Below, in pieces: positions 52,668-61,684 of a stretch of 64,000 bases of DNA. This DNA comes from Kaistella solincola (lineage in GTDB: Bacteria; Bacteroidota; Bacteroidia; Flavobacteriales; Weeksellaceae). A program made the position numbers and the translations under genes. Below the pieces are notes generated by a model that did no database searches, was not told the origin of the DNA, and was given only the letters and a program-made list of their open reading frames with translations. Positions within the stretch are counted from its first letter, which is position 1; every line of letters begins with the position of its first letter. The DNA lies in NCBI RefSeq assembly GCF_000812875.1, contig NZ_JSYK01000002.1, positions 248,001-312,000 of the forward strand, read 5' to 3'.

Positions 52668-53678
52668 TTAAGCTTCTTTTTTGTTTTTAATCTCTTCGCG
52701 GATTTTTCCTTCAAGCTCATCAGACAAATCCGGATTGTCTTTCAACATATCACGAACCGCATCGCGACCTTGACCCAGTTTCGTGTCCGCATAGCTGAAC
52801 CAGGAACCGCTTTTTTTCACAATTCCCATATCTACGGCAGCGTCCAGGATTTCACCAGTTTTCGAAATGCCTTCACCGTACATGATGTCGAATTCTGCCA
52901 TTTTGAAAGGTGGAGCTACTTTATTTTTCACAATCTTCACTTTCACGCGGCTTCCTACGGCCTCATCACCTGTTTTAATCGGCGCGCTGGCTTTTCTTAT
53001 ATCAATCCTTACCGAAGCGTAAAACTTCAGCGCATTTCCGCCCGTTGTCGTTTCCGGGTTTCCGAACATCACCCCGATTTTTTCTCTCAGCTGGTTGATG
53101 AAAATCACGGTACATTTGGTTTTAGAAATGGTTCCGGTTAATTTTCTCAATGCCTGTGACATCAATCTCGCGTGAAGTCCCATTTTGGAATCTCCCATTT
53201 CACCTTCAATTTCTGCTTTTGGCGTTAAAGCCGCCACAGAGTCAATCACCACGATATCCACAGCACCGGAACGGATTAAATTATCAGCGATTTCCAAAGC
53301 CTGTTCACCGTTGTCTGGTTGAGAAATAATAAGATCATCTAGGTTAATTCCGAGTTTTCTCGCATAACTTCTGTCGAAAGCGTGCTCTGCATCGATAAAA
53401 GCAGCAATTCCGCCCAATTTTTGCGCTTCAGCAATAGCGTGTAAAGTCAAAGTCGTTTTTCCGGATGATTCCGGTCCATAAATTTCGATGACGCGGCCGC
53501 GCGGATAACCGCCAACGCCCAAAGCCAAATCTACCCCAAGCGACCCCGATGGAATCACCTCGATATCGGTGTCCACAGATGCGTCACCCAAAGTCATTAC
53601 GGTACCTTTACCGTAAGTTTTATCTAATTTATCAAGCACTAAAGCCAGTGCTTTTTTCTTATCGTCAATACTGCTCAT
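52668..53678 (-). CDS. recA: Recombinase RecA
   Basis: A 336-residue RecA strand-exchange protein and LexA-type coprotease. Walker A is GPESSGKTT (about residues 68-76), Walker B-type VVIDSVAAL near 142, and the RecA signature is [31 protein letters not shown] (given in parts), with the L2 loop following. Length is normal. A promoter box lies 18 bp upstream. No SOS box of the E. coli kind is recognised, and this phylum's operator is not obvious. Confidence 0.98.
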   Translation of the reverse strand: MSSIDDKKKALALVLDKLDKTYGKGTVMTLGDASVDTDIEVIPSGSLGVDLALGVGGYPRGRVIEIYGPESSGKTTLTLHAIAEAQKLGGIAAFIDAEHAFDRSYARKLGINLDDLIISQPDNGEQALEIADNLIRSGAVDIVVIDSVAALTPKAEIEGEMGDSKMGLHARLMSQALRKLTGTISKTKCTVIFINQLREKIGVMFGNPETTTGGNALKFYASVRIDIRKASAPIKTGDEAVGSRVKVKIVKNKVAPPFKMAEFDIMYGEGISKTGEILDAAVDMGIVKKSGSWFSYADTKLGQGRDAVRDMLKDNPDLSDELEGKIREEIKNKKEA

Positions 53679-53695
53679 TTGTAAATTTATTTTGT

Positions 53696-53703
53696 CAAAA
53701 ATA
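53696..53703 (-). promoter_or_regulatory. -7 promoter box of recA
   Basis: The minus strand reads TATTTTTG, a TAnnTTTG match 18 bp before the recA ATG. Confidence 0.55.
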
Positions 53704-53798
53704 CGGAATTTTCACGTGAAATAAAACTAAAAAAAGGCATAATTTCGGGTTTTAAAAAATAATTTTGAAAATAATTTTTTAATTAAAAATATTTGTTT

Positions 53799-53806
53799 TA
53801 GATTTG
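53799..53806 (+). promoter_or_regulatory. -7 promoter box of the tRNA-Gln gene
   Basis: TAGATTTG matches TAnnTTTG 19 bp before the mature tRNA 5' end. Confidence 0.5.
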
Positions 53807-53824
53807 CACCACCAAAATAATGAC

Positions 53825-53895
53825 AGACCCATGGTGTAACGGTAGCACTTCGGTTTTTGGTACCGCCAGTTGGGGTTCGAATCCCTGTGGGTCTA
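53825..53895 (+). tRNA. tRNA-Gln (TTG anticodon)
   Basis: A 71-nt cloverleaf. The acceptor stem is AGACCCA/TGGGTCT, the D arm has GTAACGGTAGCAC, the anticodon stem is CGGT/ACCG with loop TTTTGGT giving anticodon TTG, and the T arm contains GGTTCGAATCC. CCA is not encoded (ACA follows). It lies alone with its own promoter box and terminator, divergent from recA. Confidence 0.95.
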
Positions 53896-53906
53896 CAAAT
53901 TTTTGC

Positions 53907-53938
53907 AAAACGCTTTGAATTGTCAAAGCGTTTTTTTT
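53907..53938 (+). terminator. Terminator after tRNA-Gln
   Basis: A perfect 12-bp stem AAAACGCTTTGA/TCAAAGCGTTTT with a four-base loop, followed by TTTT. Confidence 0.85.
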
Positions 53939-53990
53939 GCTTAAATAGTAGAAGTTTTAAGATTACAAAAGTCCAAAAAAACCATAAAAG

Positions 53991-54016
53991 AACCCGATAT
54001 TTTTAGATACCGGGTT
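53991..54016 (-). terminator. Terminator after the SDR gene
   Basis: On the minus strand AACCCGGTATC pairs with an almost complementary ATATCGGGTT around TAAAA, followed by CTTTTATG; moderate strength. Confidence 0.6.
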
Positions 54017-54022
54017 TTGTTT

Positions 54023-54904
54023 TTAATTGGATTTTTTTGCTTTAATCATCGCTTCCATCATATCCCACATTTCCTGCGGAATTTCGTCCAGCATATTGAA
54101 CTCGCCGGCGCCTTGCAGCCATTCTCCACCATCGATGGTTACGACTTCGCCGTTCATGTACGCGGAGTAGTCTGAAACCAGATAAGCGGCTAAATTGGCC
54201 AGTTCCTGATGTTCACCCACTCTGCGCAGTGGGACTTTTTTCCGCATATCGAATTTTTCTGCCAAATCTCCCGGTAATAATCTTTCCCACGCACCTTTTG
54301 TTGGAAACGGTCCGGGCGCAATCGCATTGAAACGGATTTGGTATTTCGCCCACTCGACCGCTAAACTTCGCGTCATTGCCAAAACACCGGCTTTTGCACA
54401 GGCAGACGGTACAACGTACGCAGAACCCGTCCAGGCGTAAGTGGTAACAATATTCAGCACGGTGCCCGGAATTTTATTTTCAATCCAGTATTTACCGACC
54501 GAAAGTGTGCAGTTTTTCGTGCCTTTCAAAACGATATCCAAAACCGAATCGAATGCCGAATGCGTTAATCTTTCTGTTGGTGCAATAAAATTTCCTGCTG
54601 CATTATTGAGCAAAATATCGATCTGTCCAAACTCTTTTATCGCAGCGTCTTTCATAGCTTCCACTTCATCCCAGTTTCTTACGTCGCACTGTACGCACAG
54701 CACTTTTCCGCTGGTTTCTTCCTCGAGCTCTTTGGCAGTATTCTGCAGTTTTTCCAGATTGCGTGAGGTAATCACGACTTTAGCGCCAAGCTGCAGAAAA
54801 TATTTGGTCATCGCTTTGCCAAGTCCGCTTCCGCCGCCCGTAACGATTGCGACTTTATCTTTGAGAGCATCTTCTTTGAGCATCGGTTGTGTATAGAGAT
54901 TCAT
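54023..54904 (-). CDS. SDR oxidoreductase, 2,4-dienoyl-CoA reductase-like
   Basis: A 293-residue short-chain dehydrogenase. The Rossmann motif is TGGGSGLG (residues 22-29), NNAAGNF (about 99-105) is the structural NNAG motif, and the active site reads PSACAKAGVLAM, in which the usual Tyr of YxxxK is replaced as in the mitochondrial/peroxisomal 2,4-dienoyl-CoA reductase family. It therefore most likely reduces dienoyl-CoA esters in the breakdown of unsaturated fatty acids with NADPH. The ATG at 54904 was chosen; a longer reading to 54958 adds residues that do not fit the family. No other fatty-acid oxidation gene is adjacent. Confidence 0.85.
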   Translation of the reverse strand: MNLYTQPMLKEDALKDKVAIVTGGGSGLGKAMTKYFLQLGAKVVITSRNLEKLQNTAKELEEETSGKVLCVQCDVRNWDEVEAMKDAAIKEFGQIDILLNNAAGNFIAPTERLTHSAFDSVLDIVLKGTKNCTLSVGKYWIENKIPGTVLNIVTTYAWTGSAYVVPSACAKAGVLAMTRSLAVEWAKYQIRFNAIAPGPFPTKGAWERLLPGDLAEKFDMRKKVPLRRVGEHQELANLAAYLVSDYSAYMNGEVVTIDGGEWLQGAGEFNMLDEIPQEMWDMMEAMIKAKKSN

Positions 54905-55211
54905 GGTGTATGGTTTTTGTAAATTTAGTGGAAATATCCTGTAGAAAGTTACGAACAATTATGCGGGGAATAAAAATTGGGCGCTAAAAGCGGTAATTTT
55001 TGGATTTTTTATAGAAGTGAAGATTTGGATTTGAAAAAGAGTTTTTAAATAAACGGTCACCGCGCCCCGACTTGAACGGAGCTCTTTTTGCGGAGCGCAG
55101 CGGAGCAAAAAAGCGGGAGTGGAAGGCGGAGATGGCGCCCAAAAAAACAATAACTCCATCGTTGAGAAATAGTCCAGATACAGCAAGATTGCTTCGTTCC
55201 TCGCAAGACAC
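54905..55211. other. Gene-free stretch holding element R2
   Basis: The stretch contains the upstream region of the SDR gene, one copy of the short motif (GGGCGCTAAAAGCGG then TAATTTTT, 54979-55003), element R2 (55062-55140) and an unremarkable A/T-rich tail. Apparent short frames over R2 come from the repeat and are not supported as genes. Confidence 0.5.
55062..55140 (+). repeat. Structured interspersed element, copy R2
   Basis: Starts GCGCCCCGACTTGAACGG and ends GGCGGAGATGGCGCCC. The core is TTTTTGC/GCAAAAA (55085-55091 with 55105-55111) around GGAGCGCAGCGGA. The flanks align with copy R1 at 8913-8998 (opposite orientation), while the core of R1 is a pure A/T hairpin. Confidence 0.7.
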
Positions 55212-55241
55212 AAAAAAACTGCTCCAAAGCTGGAGCAGTTT
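55212..55241 (-). terminator. Terminator after the M16 peptidase gene
   Basis: An 11-bp perfect stem AAACTGCTCCA/TGGAGCAGTTT (55216-55226 with 55231-55241), followed on the minus strand by TTTT. Confidence 0.8.
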
Positions 55242-55269
55242 CTATAGAAAATTGAAAAAATTTGCCGTT

Positions 55270-58197
55270 CTAGTAGCCAAAAAGTTCTTCGAGAGAAATC
55301 TTTTTAACCTCACCAAGTTTCTGCATATCTTTCATCGGAATGTTTTTCTCGGATGCAACAATTGCGTAAGTGTAAGGTTTTCCGGAGAAATTCGCCTGGT
55401 GGAAATTCTTCAGATCCTTCATCGAAATATTGTCCACCGCGGTGTAAATATTTTTTCTTGGATCATCGGTCAAACCTAAATCTTTCGCTGCCAAATAATT
55501 ATAGATGATGTTATCCTGAGTAATTCGCTCGGTCTGGATGTCTTTTTTCACCTGTGTTTTGGCAAGATTTAAGTTTTCACCTAAATCCGGCATTGTGGTT
55601 AAAAGCTCAGTCATCGCCGTGGTAGCATCGTTGAATTTGTCTGCCTGGCTGCCGACATAGCTCATCAGATAATATTGATCTGTCTTTTTCTGCGGCTGCA
55701 CGTAAACTCCGTAAGTGCTGTACGCCAAAGCTTTACTCTCGCGAATCGTCTGGAAAACGATGGAACCCATGCCACCACCGAAATAGTTGTTGAAAACTTT
55801 TACAAGCGTATTTTTAGCCGGGTCGTAGCTTTCGGTGTTTCGGATCCAGCGCGTTTCTGCCTGTACCATGTCGTAATCTGCAAAAAGAACCTGGTTTTTG
55901 CTTTGCGGAACCTGTTTGAAAACTTTTGCAGGCGCAGCAACAGCAAATTTTGCCGGCACCGGGTGCACATTTTTCAGTTTGCTTTCCACTTCTTTTATTG
56001 AAATCGGACCGTAATAAATAACGGTCTGCTCGTAATTGTTCAGGTTTTTGATTCGGTCCACCAATTCTGCCGCGGTGGTTGATTGCAATTCTGCATTGCT
56101 CATTACGTTGTTGAATTTATTATTCGCCCCGTACATTGCATAGCTCGTAAGTCCCTGTAAAATTGCGCCTTTGTTGGCTTTTACGTCTTTTCGGGATTTT
56201 GCCATTCTTTCTTTCAGGCCTTTTAAAGCAGCGTCGTCTGCCTTTACATTTAGAACTAAATCTTCGTATAGTTTTACTGCTTTATCGAAATTTTCCTGTA
56301 ACCCTTCGATGGAAACCGTGGTGTATTCTTCGCCAGTGGAAACATTGAAGCTGCTCGCGATTTTATAAAACGCTTTCGAAATTTCTTCAGCAGACATTTT
56401 ATCAGTTCCTAAAAATTGCAAATACTGCGAAGCCAAAGGCTGTTTCAAATCATTTAAAGAACCGATTTTGTAACGGTATCTTAAACGGAAAATCTGGTTG
56501 TCTTTGTTCGGAACATAAAGAATTTCAGCTTTTCCTAAATTCGATTTCTGGATATCTTTTTTATAATCAAGGAAAACCGGCGCTGATGGAGTGTTCGGCA
56601 TATTTCCCACCATTCTTACAAACGGAGACTGTTTGTCGGCATTGGTTTCTACCGGTGTAATCTGTGGTTTTTCAATTTTTGTTGATTTTACAGATTCTCC
56701 TTTTCTTTTTAAAATCGCAACGTAGTTGTCACCAAGATATTTATTCGCAAATGAAACGATATCAGCTTTGGTGATTTTGGACAAATCATTAACATACGCC
56801 ACCTGATCTCTCCAGTTCAGTTCGGAAGTAAACGCGTCCATCAAAGCGCCGGCGCGGTTGTCATATTTTTCTGATTCGTAAATCTTCGATTTTTTGATGT
56901 TGTTGATGATTGAAGTAATGAGATCATCATCGAAATTTCCTTTTTTAAGATTATCAATTTCACCTAAAACCAAAGTTTTCACCTCGTCCAGACTTTGTCC
57001 GTTTGTAGGTGCAGCGCTTAGGAAAAGCACTCCATAATCGATCAAGGTGAAAGTAGACGCAGAAGCGCGAAGTAATTTTTGTTTTTTAACCAAATTAAGG
57101 TCTAACAGTCCGGCTTTTCCGTTGGTAAGAATCTGGCCGACAAGATCTGCAATTAAAACATCTTTGTCTTTATTTCCCGGAAGTCTGTAGCCAATTGTTA
57201 AATTTTCGGCGTCCGGACCGGTAATTTCTTTGATGATCGGTGCGGTAATCGGTTTTTCCGGTGCAAAAGTATATTTTTCCACAGGTTTCATTTTCATCTG
57301 CGAAAACGATTTGTCGATTTTTGCAATCACTTCATCCGGATTGAAATCTCCCGAAAGAATTACGCCCATATTATTGGGAACATAATAATTATTGAAATAT
57401 TTTCGGATTTCGACCAACGATGGATTTTTTAAATGTTCCACCGTTCCGATGGTTGTTTGCTGACCGTAGTTATGATTTTTGAATAACTGCGCGAAAAGCT
57501 CTTCGAAAACTTTGCTTCCGTCGCTATCCAAACTTCTGTTTTTTTCTTCGTAAACGGCTTCAAGCTCCGTGTGGAAAATCCTTAAAACCGGATTTCTAAA
57601 TCTTTCGCCCTGTACAGCCAAATATTTATCTAATGATGAGCTCGGTACATCGTCGGTATAAACCGTTTGTTCAAAGCTTGTAAAAGCATTCGTTCCCTGC
57701 GCTCCCATCGAAGCCATCATTTTGTCATATTCGTTTGCGATTGCAAATTTGCTCGCAACACCAGAAACTGAATCGATTTTTTTGTAAATCGCTTTTCTTT
57801 GTGCAGCATCGCTGGTTTTGTTGTACTGTTCATACAATGCATCGATTTTGTCAAGCTCCACCTTTTCTTTAGACCAGTCCAGCGAACCGTATTTATCGGT
57901 TCCCTTGAAAAGCATGTGCTCCAAGTAGTGCGCAAGACCCGTGTTCGTGCGCGGGTCGGTCTTGCTTCCTGCTTTTATAGCCACATAAGCCTGAACTCTT
58001 GGATCGGTTTTTGTGGGGCTTAGAACGACGGTTAAGCCGTTTTTCAGCGTGTAGAAGCGGGCATTCATGGGATCGTTAGAGACATACTTGTAGGTATATC
58101 CGTTCCCGGTCGCTTCTTTCCATTCAAACTGTTTCTGCGCAAACGTCAGTACAGCAATGAACAAAGCGGTAAGTGTGAAAGAAAGTTTTTTAAACAT
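55270..58197 (-). CDS. M16-family zinc peptidase (insulinase-like), exported
   Basis: A 975-residue two-domain M16 peptidase with a signal peptide (about residues 1-20, ending TFAQ). The inverted zinc motif HxxEH is HYLEH at residues 90-94, and the distal Glu lies in ELEAVYEEKNR (about 215-225). The second M16 domain (about 520-960) lacks the zinc motif, as in known pairs where the second half builds the chamber. It would degrade peptides in the periplasm. It is monocistronic with its own terminator. Confidence 0.93.
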   Translation of the reverse strand: MFKKLSFTLTALFIAVLTFAQKQFEWKEATGNGYTYKYVSNDPMNARFYTLKNGLTVVLSPTKTDPRVQAYVAIKAGSKTDPRTNTGLAHYLEHMLFKGTDKYGSLDWSKEKVELDKIDALYEQYNKTSDAAQRKAIYKKIDSVSGVASKFAIANEYDKMMASMGAQGTNAFTSFEQTVYTDDVPSSSLDKYLAVQGERFRNPVLRIFHTELEAVYEEKNRSLDSDGSKVFEELFAQLFKNHNYGQQTTIGTVEHLKNPSLVEIRKYFNNYYVPNNMGVILSGDFNPDEVIAKIDKSFSQMKMKPVEKYTFAPEKPITAPIIKEITGPDAENLTIGYRLPGNKDKDVLIADLVGQILTNGKAGLLDLNLVKKQKLLRASASTFTLIDYGVLFLSAAPTNGQSLDEVKTLVLGEIDNLKKGNFDDDLITSIINNIKKSKIYESEKYDNRAGALMDAFTSELNWRDQVAYVNDLSKITKADIVSFANKYLGDNYVAILKRKGESVKSTKIEKPQITPVETNADKQSPFVRMVGNMPNTPSAPVFLDYKKDIQKSNLGKAEILYVPNKDNQIFRLRYRYKIGSLNDLKQPLASQYLQFLGTDKMSAEEISKAFYKIASSFNVSTGEEYTTVSIEGLQENFDKAVKLYEDLVLNVKADDAALKGLKERMAKSRKDVKANKGAILQGLTSYAMYGANNKFNNVMSNAELQSTTAAELVDRIKNLNNYEQTVIYYGPISIKEVESKLKNVHPVPAKFAVAAPAKVFKQVPQSKNQVLFADYDMVQAETRWIRNTESYDPAKNTLVKVFNNYFGGGMGSIVFQTIRESKALAYSTYGVYVQPQKKTDQYYLMSYVGSQADKFNDATTAMTELLTTMPDLGENLNLAKTQVKKDIQTERITQDNIIYNYLAAKDLGLTDDPRKNIYTAVDNISMKDLKNFHQANFSGKPYTYAIVASEKNIPMKDMQKLGEVKKISLEELFGY

Positions 58198-58262
58198 AGA
58201 TTATATTTTATAAAGAATTAGACGAATTTATTTTCGAAATGTTTCACCGTAGACAATTATTT

Positions 58263-59603
58263 TTAAAGATTTCTGTCGAAGAGCAATCTTTCACCATGCT
58301 TTTCTTCGGAAATTTGGCCGTTTTCGAAGGCTAAAAATCCATTTACGAAAGTATGCGTGATTTTTGAATGAAAAGTTGTTCCTTCCAGCGGGCTCCAGCC
58401 ACATTTGTACAGAATGTTTTCTTTAGAAACTGTGTAACTGTCATTTAAATCCACCAAAACCAGATCAGCTTTATAACCTTCACGGATGAAACCGCGCTTT
58501 TCAATTTCAAAAAGAATGGCCGGATTGTGACACATTTTTTCCACCAGCTTTTCGAGGGAAATTTTGCCGTTTTTAAAATTTTCCAGCATGATGTTTAAAG
58601 AATGCTGCACAAGCGGACCGCCCGACGGCGCTTTCGTATACACATTCTTCTTTTCTTCCCAGGAGTGTGGCGCGTGATCGGTTGCGATGACATCAATTCG
58701 GTCATCAAGCAGCGCTTCCCAAAGTCCGGCGCGGTCTTCGGCGGTTTTTACGGCGGGATTCCATTTAATTAAAGTTCCCTTTTCCGCATAATCTTCGTTG
58801 GTAAAAGTTAGGTGATGCACACAAACTTCGGCAGTAATTTTTTTCTCTTTTAAAGGAATATCGTTCCGGAAAAGTTCGGTTTCTTTCGCTGTTGAAATAT
58901 GGAATAAATGCAGTCGTGCACCGGTTTTTTTTGCTAATTCCACCGCTTTTGATGAGGAAATATAGCAGGCTTCTTCGCTTCTGATAAGATGATGAAATTC
59001 CATCGGAATATCATCACCAAATTTTTCCTGGTAAAAGGCGGTATTTTTCCGAATTGTCGCTTCATCTTCGCAATGCGCCGCGATCAGCATTTTCGTTTTC
59101 GAGAAAATCTCCTCTAAAGTTTCCGGATTATCCACGAGCATATTTCCCGTGGAAGAACCCAAAAATAATTTTATGCCAGCCACATTTCGCGGATTTGTTT
59201 TCAGAACTTCTTCCAGATTGTCATTTGTTCCGCCCATCATAAATGAATAATTGGCGAAAGATTTTTTAGCCGCTATTTCGTACTTTTTTTCCAAAAGTTC
59301 TTGTGTTACAGCATTAGGCACTGTGTTCGGCTGTTCCATAAAACTCGTGATTCCACCTGCGATAGCCGCGCGCGATTCACTTTCAATGTCGCCTTTCCAG
59401 GTTAAACCCGGTTCGCGAAAATGCACCTGATCATCAATAATTCCGGGTAAAAGATATTTTCCCGCAGCGTCGATGATTTGATCGACATTTTCTGCAGAAA
59501 TATTTTTTTCAATTTTTGAAATTAAATCGTTTTCAATAAGCAAATCGCTTTCGAAAATCTGGTTTTCATTAACAATTGTGGCGTTTTTCAGGAGAATTTT
59601 CAT
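58263..59603 (-). CDS. pyrC: Dihydroorotase-like amidohydrolase
   Basis: A 446-residue amidohydrolase of the dihydroorotase type, which closes carbamoyl-aspartate to dihydroorotate in pyrimidine synthesis. The segment DDQVHFREPG (residues 57-66) is the family signature, but the first metal His of HxH is Gln59 here. The other metal residues are kept: Lys in AGIKLFLGSS, His in IAAHCED, His in LFHISTAKE and Asp in ATDHAPHSWEEK. The ATG at 59603 was chosen; a reading to 59663 begins with an unrelated basic stretch over a short-motif copy. A copy of the short palindromic motif lies inside the frame at 59263-59280. Active dihydroorotase or allantoinase-like alternatives are both possible. Confidence 0.82.
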   Translation of the reverse strand: MKILLKNATIVNENQIFESDLLIENDLISKIEKNISAENVDQIIDAAGKYLLPGIIDDQVHFREPGLTWKGDIESESRAAIAGGITSFMEQPNTVPNAVTQELLEKKYEIAAKKSFANYSFMMGGTNDNLEEVLKTNPRNVAGIKLFLGSSTGNMLVDNPETLEEIFSKTKMLIAAHCEDEATIRKNTAFYQEKFGDDIPMEFHHLIRSEEACYISSSKAVELAKKTGARLHLFHISTAKETELFRNDIPLKEKKITAEVCVHHLTFTNEDYAEKGTLIKWNPAVKTAEDRAGLWEALLDDRIDVIATDHAPHSWEEKKNVYTKAPSGGPLVQHSLNIMLENFKNGKISLEKLVEKMCHNPAILFEIEKRGFIREGYKADLVLVDLNDSYTVSKENILYKCGWSPLEGTTFHSKITHTFVNGFLAFENGQISEEKHGERLLFDRNL

Positions 59604-59621
59604 TAGGGAAAAATGGTAAAA

Positions 59622-59648
59622 ATTTGCTGTTTTAGCGGCATATTTTTC
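59622..59648. repeat. Short palindromic motif copy before the dihydroorotase gene
   Basis: TTTGCTGTTTTAGCGGCATATTTTT has the same pattern (GCxGnnnnnGCGGC, then a T-run) and lies in the 5' leader of the gene. Confidence 0.5.
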
Positions 59649-59728
59649 AGCGCGCCTTTTCACAAATTTAATATTTAAAAACCAATAAAACCCGAAATTG
59701 AAACCGTTTCATCTCTGCACAAATTATT

Positions 59729-59736
59729 TATCTTTG
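59729..59736 (+). promoter_or_regulatory. -7 promoter box of the flippase gene
   Basis: TATCTTTG matches TAnnTTTG 18 bp before the TTG start at 59754. Confidence 0.55.
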
Positions 59737-59753
59737 CGCAAATTGAATTTGTT

Positions 59754-61178
59754 TTGAAAAAACTTCTGAACGAAACCATCATTTACGGGATCGGCGCCAT
59801 TTTACCACGGATCATTATTTTCCTGCTGAATCCGCTGTACATCAACCAAATCAATAAAGATGAGTTTGCACAGTTTACCAATCTTTATGCAATTATTTCT
59901 TTTGTGAACATCGTTCTGACTTTCGGTTTTGAAACTGCTTATTTCCGTTTTTCCTCCGAAGGCGAAAATAAATCGAAGACCTTCAACACTTCGTTCTGGT
60001 TTTTAGCCGCTATTTCGGCATTTTTTCTCCTAATTTGTTTGCTGTTCAACCAACCGATTGCTGATGTTTTGGGCTACAGCGAAAATCCGGAATACATCCG
60101 ATGGTTCGGCTGGATTGCTTTTTTTGATACTTTGTGCGTGATTCCGTTCGCGTGGCTGCGTTACCACAACAAACCAATTGCATATTCGATGATCCGCGTT
60201 GTGCAGTCATTAATTCAAACGGTGATCGTAATTGCGCTTTTCCTTTATATTCCCTTTGAAATTTCGCGAAAATTCGGCATGAATGAAAAAGTTTCGTTTC
60301 CGTTTTACAGCAATCTTTTGGGGAGTTTTGCCGGTGTAATTCTGCTTCTACCGATTATTTTTAAGGTTAAATTCGAGTTCGCAAAAGATTTATTTGTCCG
60401 GATGATTAAATATTCCTGGCCGATTATGGTTGCAGGTTTTGCTTTTATGATTAATGAAAATTTCGACAAGGCCATCCAGTATTTTTTCATTGATGAAGGT
60501 GATGCCGGTGCGTACGGCGGTTGTTACAAGCTTGCGGTCTTGATGACTTTGTTTGTAACAGCGTACCGAATGGGGATTGAACCGTTTTTCTTTAAACAAA
60601 TGCAGAATGAAAACGCAAAACTTACCTACGCGAAAGTCACCGAATATTTTACCTTTTTCGCCTCGGTTGTCGCTATGGGAATTATCGCAAATATTTCCTG
60701 GTTAAAGACGCTTTTTATTCCAAATCAATCGTACTGGACAGCGATTGACATCATTCCGATTATCGTAATCGCCAATCTTTTCTTCGGAATCTATTACAAC
60801 CTTTCAACGTGGTATAAAGTTACAGACCGTACTAAAATGGGAACGGTAATTTCCTGGACCGGCGGAATTATCACCATTGTTTTAAACCTTGTCTTACTAA
60901 AAAAATACGGCTTTATGGTTTCCGCGTGGACAACTTTGGCAGCGTATTTCGTCATGATGGTGATGTCTTATTTTCTGGGTCAGAAATATTATCCGATTCC
61001 GTACAGAATTAAAAAAATAAGTTTGTGCCTGGTTTTGCTCGTAGTTTTCAGTTTCATTTCGTATCAGGTTTTTGACGCGAATTTCTGGATCGGAAATTTA
61101 TTTTTCCTTACGTTTGCGGGCATCATCCTTTATTTCGAAAAAGATTTTGTACTGAAAAAATTGAATAAAAAAGCTTAA
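59754..61178 (+). CDS. Polysaccharide/lipid flippase (MATE/Wzx-type)
   Basis: A 474-residue membrane protein with about 12-14 hydrophobic helices, the layout of the Wzx/MOP flippase superfamily that moves lipid-linked oligosaccharides across the inner membrane. There is no in-frame ATG near the beginning; TTG at 59754 gives the natural start [14 protein letters not shown]. Residues 83-91 (LAAISAFFL) are encoded by a copy of the short palindromic motif (60000-60026). It overlaps no neighbour and is followed after one base by dut. The sugar substrate is unknown. Confidence 0.85.
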   Translation: MKKLLNETIIYGIGAILPRIIIFLLNPLYINQINKDEFAQFTNLYAIISFVNIVLTFGFETAYFRFSSEGENKSKTFNTSFWFLAAISAFFLLICLLFNQPIADVLGYSENPEYIRWFGWIAFFDTLCVIPFAWLRYHNKPIAYSMIRVVQSLIQTVIVIALFLYIPFEISRKFGMNEKVSFPFYSNLLGSFAGVILLLPIIFKVKFEFAKDLFVRMIKYSWPIMVAGFAFMINENFDKAIQYFFIDEGDAGAYGGCYKLAVLMTLFVTAYRMGIEPFFFKQMQNENAKLTYAKVTEYFTFFASVVAMGIIANISWLKTLFIPNQSYWTAIDIIPIIVIANLFFGIYYNLSTWYKVTDRTKMGTVISWTGGIITIVLNLVLLKKYGFMVSAWTTLAAYFVMMVMSYFLGQKYYPIPYRIKKISLCLVLLVVFSFISYQVFDANFWIGNLFFLTFAGIILYFEKDFVLKKLNKKA

Positions 61179-61179
61179 A

Positions 61180-61611
61180 ATGAAAATAAAAATCATCAAT
61201 AAATCCAAAAATCCTTTACCGAAATATCAAACCGAACTATCGGCAGGAATGGATATCTCAGCAAATTTAACGGAAAACATTACCTTAAAACCGCTTGAAA
61301 GAAAATTAATTCCAACCGGATTATTTCTGGAACTTCCCGAAGGTTTTGAAGCACAAATCCGACCACGCAGCGGCCTTGCTATAAAGAACGGAATCACCGT
61401 GCTGAATGCGCCCGGTACGATTGATGCTGATTATCGGGGCGAAATTGGGGTTATTTTAGTAAATTTGTCCGCTGAAGATTTTACCGTAAATAGTGGCGAC
61501 CGCATTGCACAAATGATTATCGCGAAATACGAAACCGCAGAATGGCAGAATGCTGATGCTCTGAACGAAACCGCACGCGGCGCTGGCGGTTTTGGAAGCA
61601 CAAAATCTTAA
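61180..61611 (+). CDS. dut: dUTP diphosphatase
   Basis: A 143-residue trimeric dUTPase that hydrolyses dUTP to dUMP and keeps uracil out of DNA. The five motifs are visible: [15 protein letters not shown] (residues about 66-72), [17 protein letters not shown] and the C-terminal GAGGFGS lid. Length is normal. It starts two bases after the flippase stop. Confidence 0.96.
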   Translation: MKIKIINKSKNPLPKYQTELSAGMDISANLTENITLKPLERKLIPTGLFLELPEGFEAQIRPRSGLAIKNGITVLNAPGTIDADYRGEIGVILVNLSAEDFTVNSGDRIAQMIIAKYETAEWQNADALNETARGAGGFGSTKS

Positions 61612-61684
61612 AAATTAAATGATGAGGTTAATGCGAAACCGGTTTTCCGACGACGCTATTAGCTAAATAAAACCAATATATAAA

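Noticed and set aside
54905-54958. Longer start of the SDR protein
   Set aside because: The added residues have no counterpart in SDR proteins and overlap the probable promoter.
59604-59663. Longer N-terminus of the dihydroorotase
   Set aside because: The stretch is a Lys/Arg-rich reading of a short-motif copy; the family begins at MKILLKNATI.
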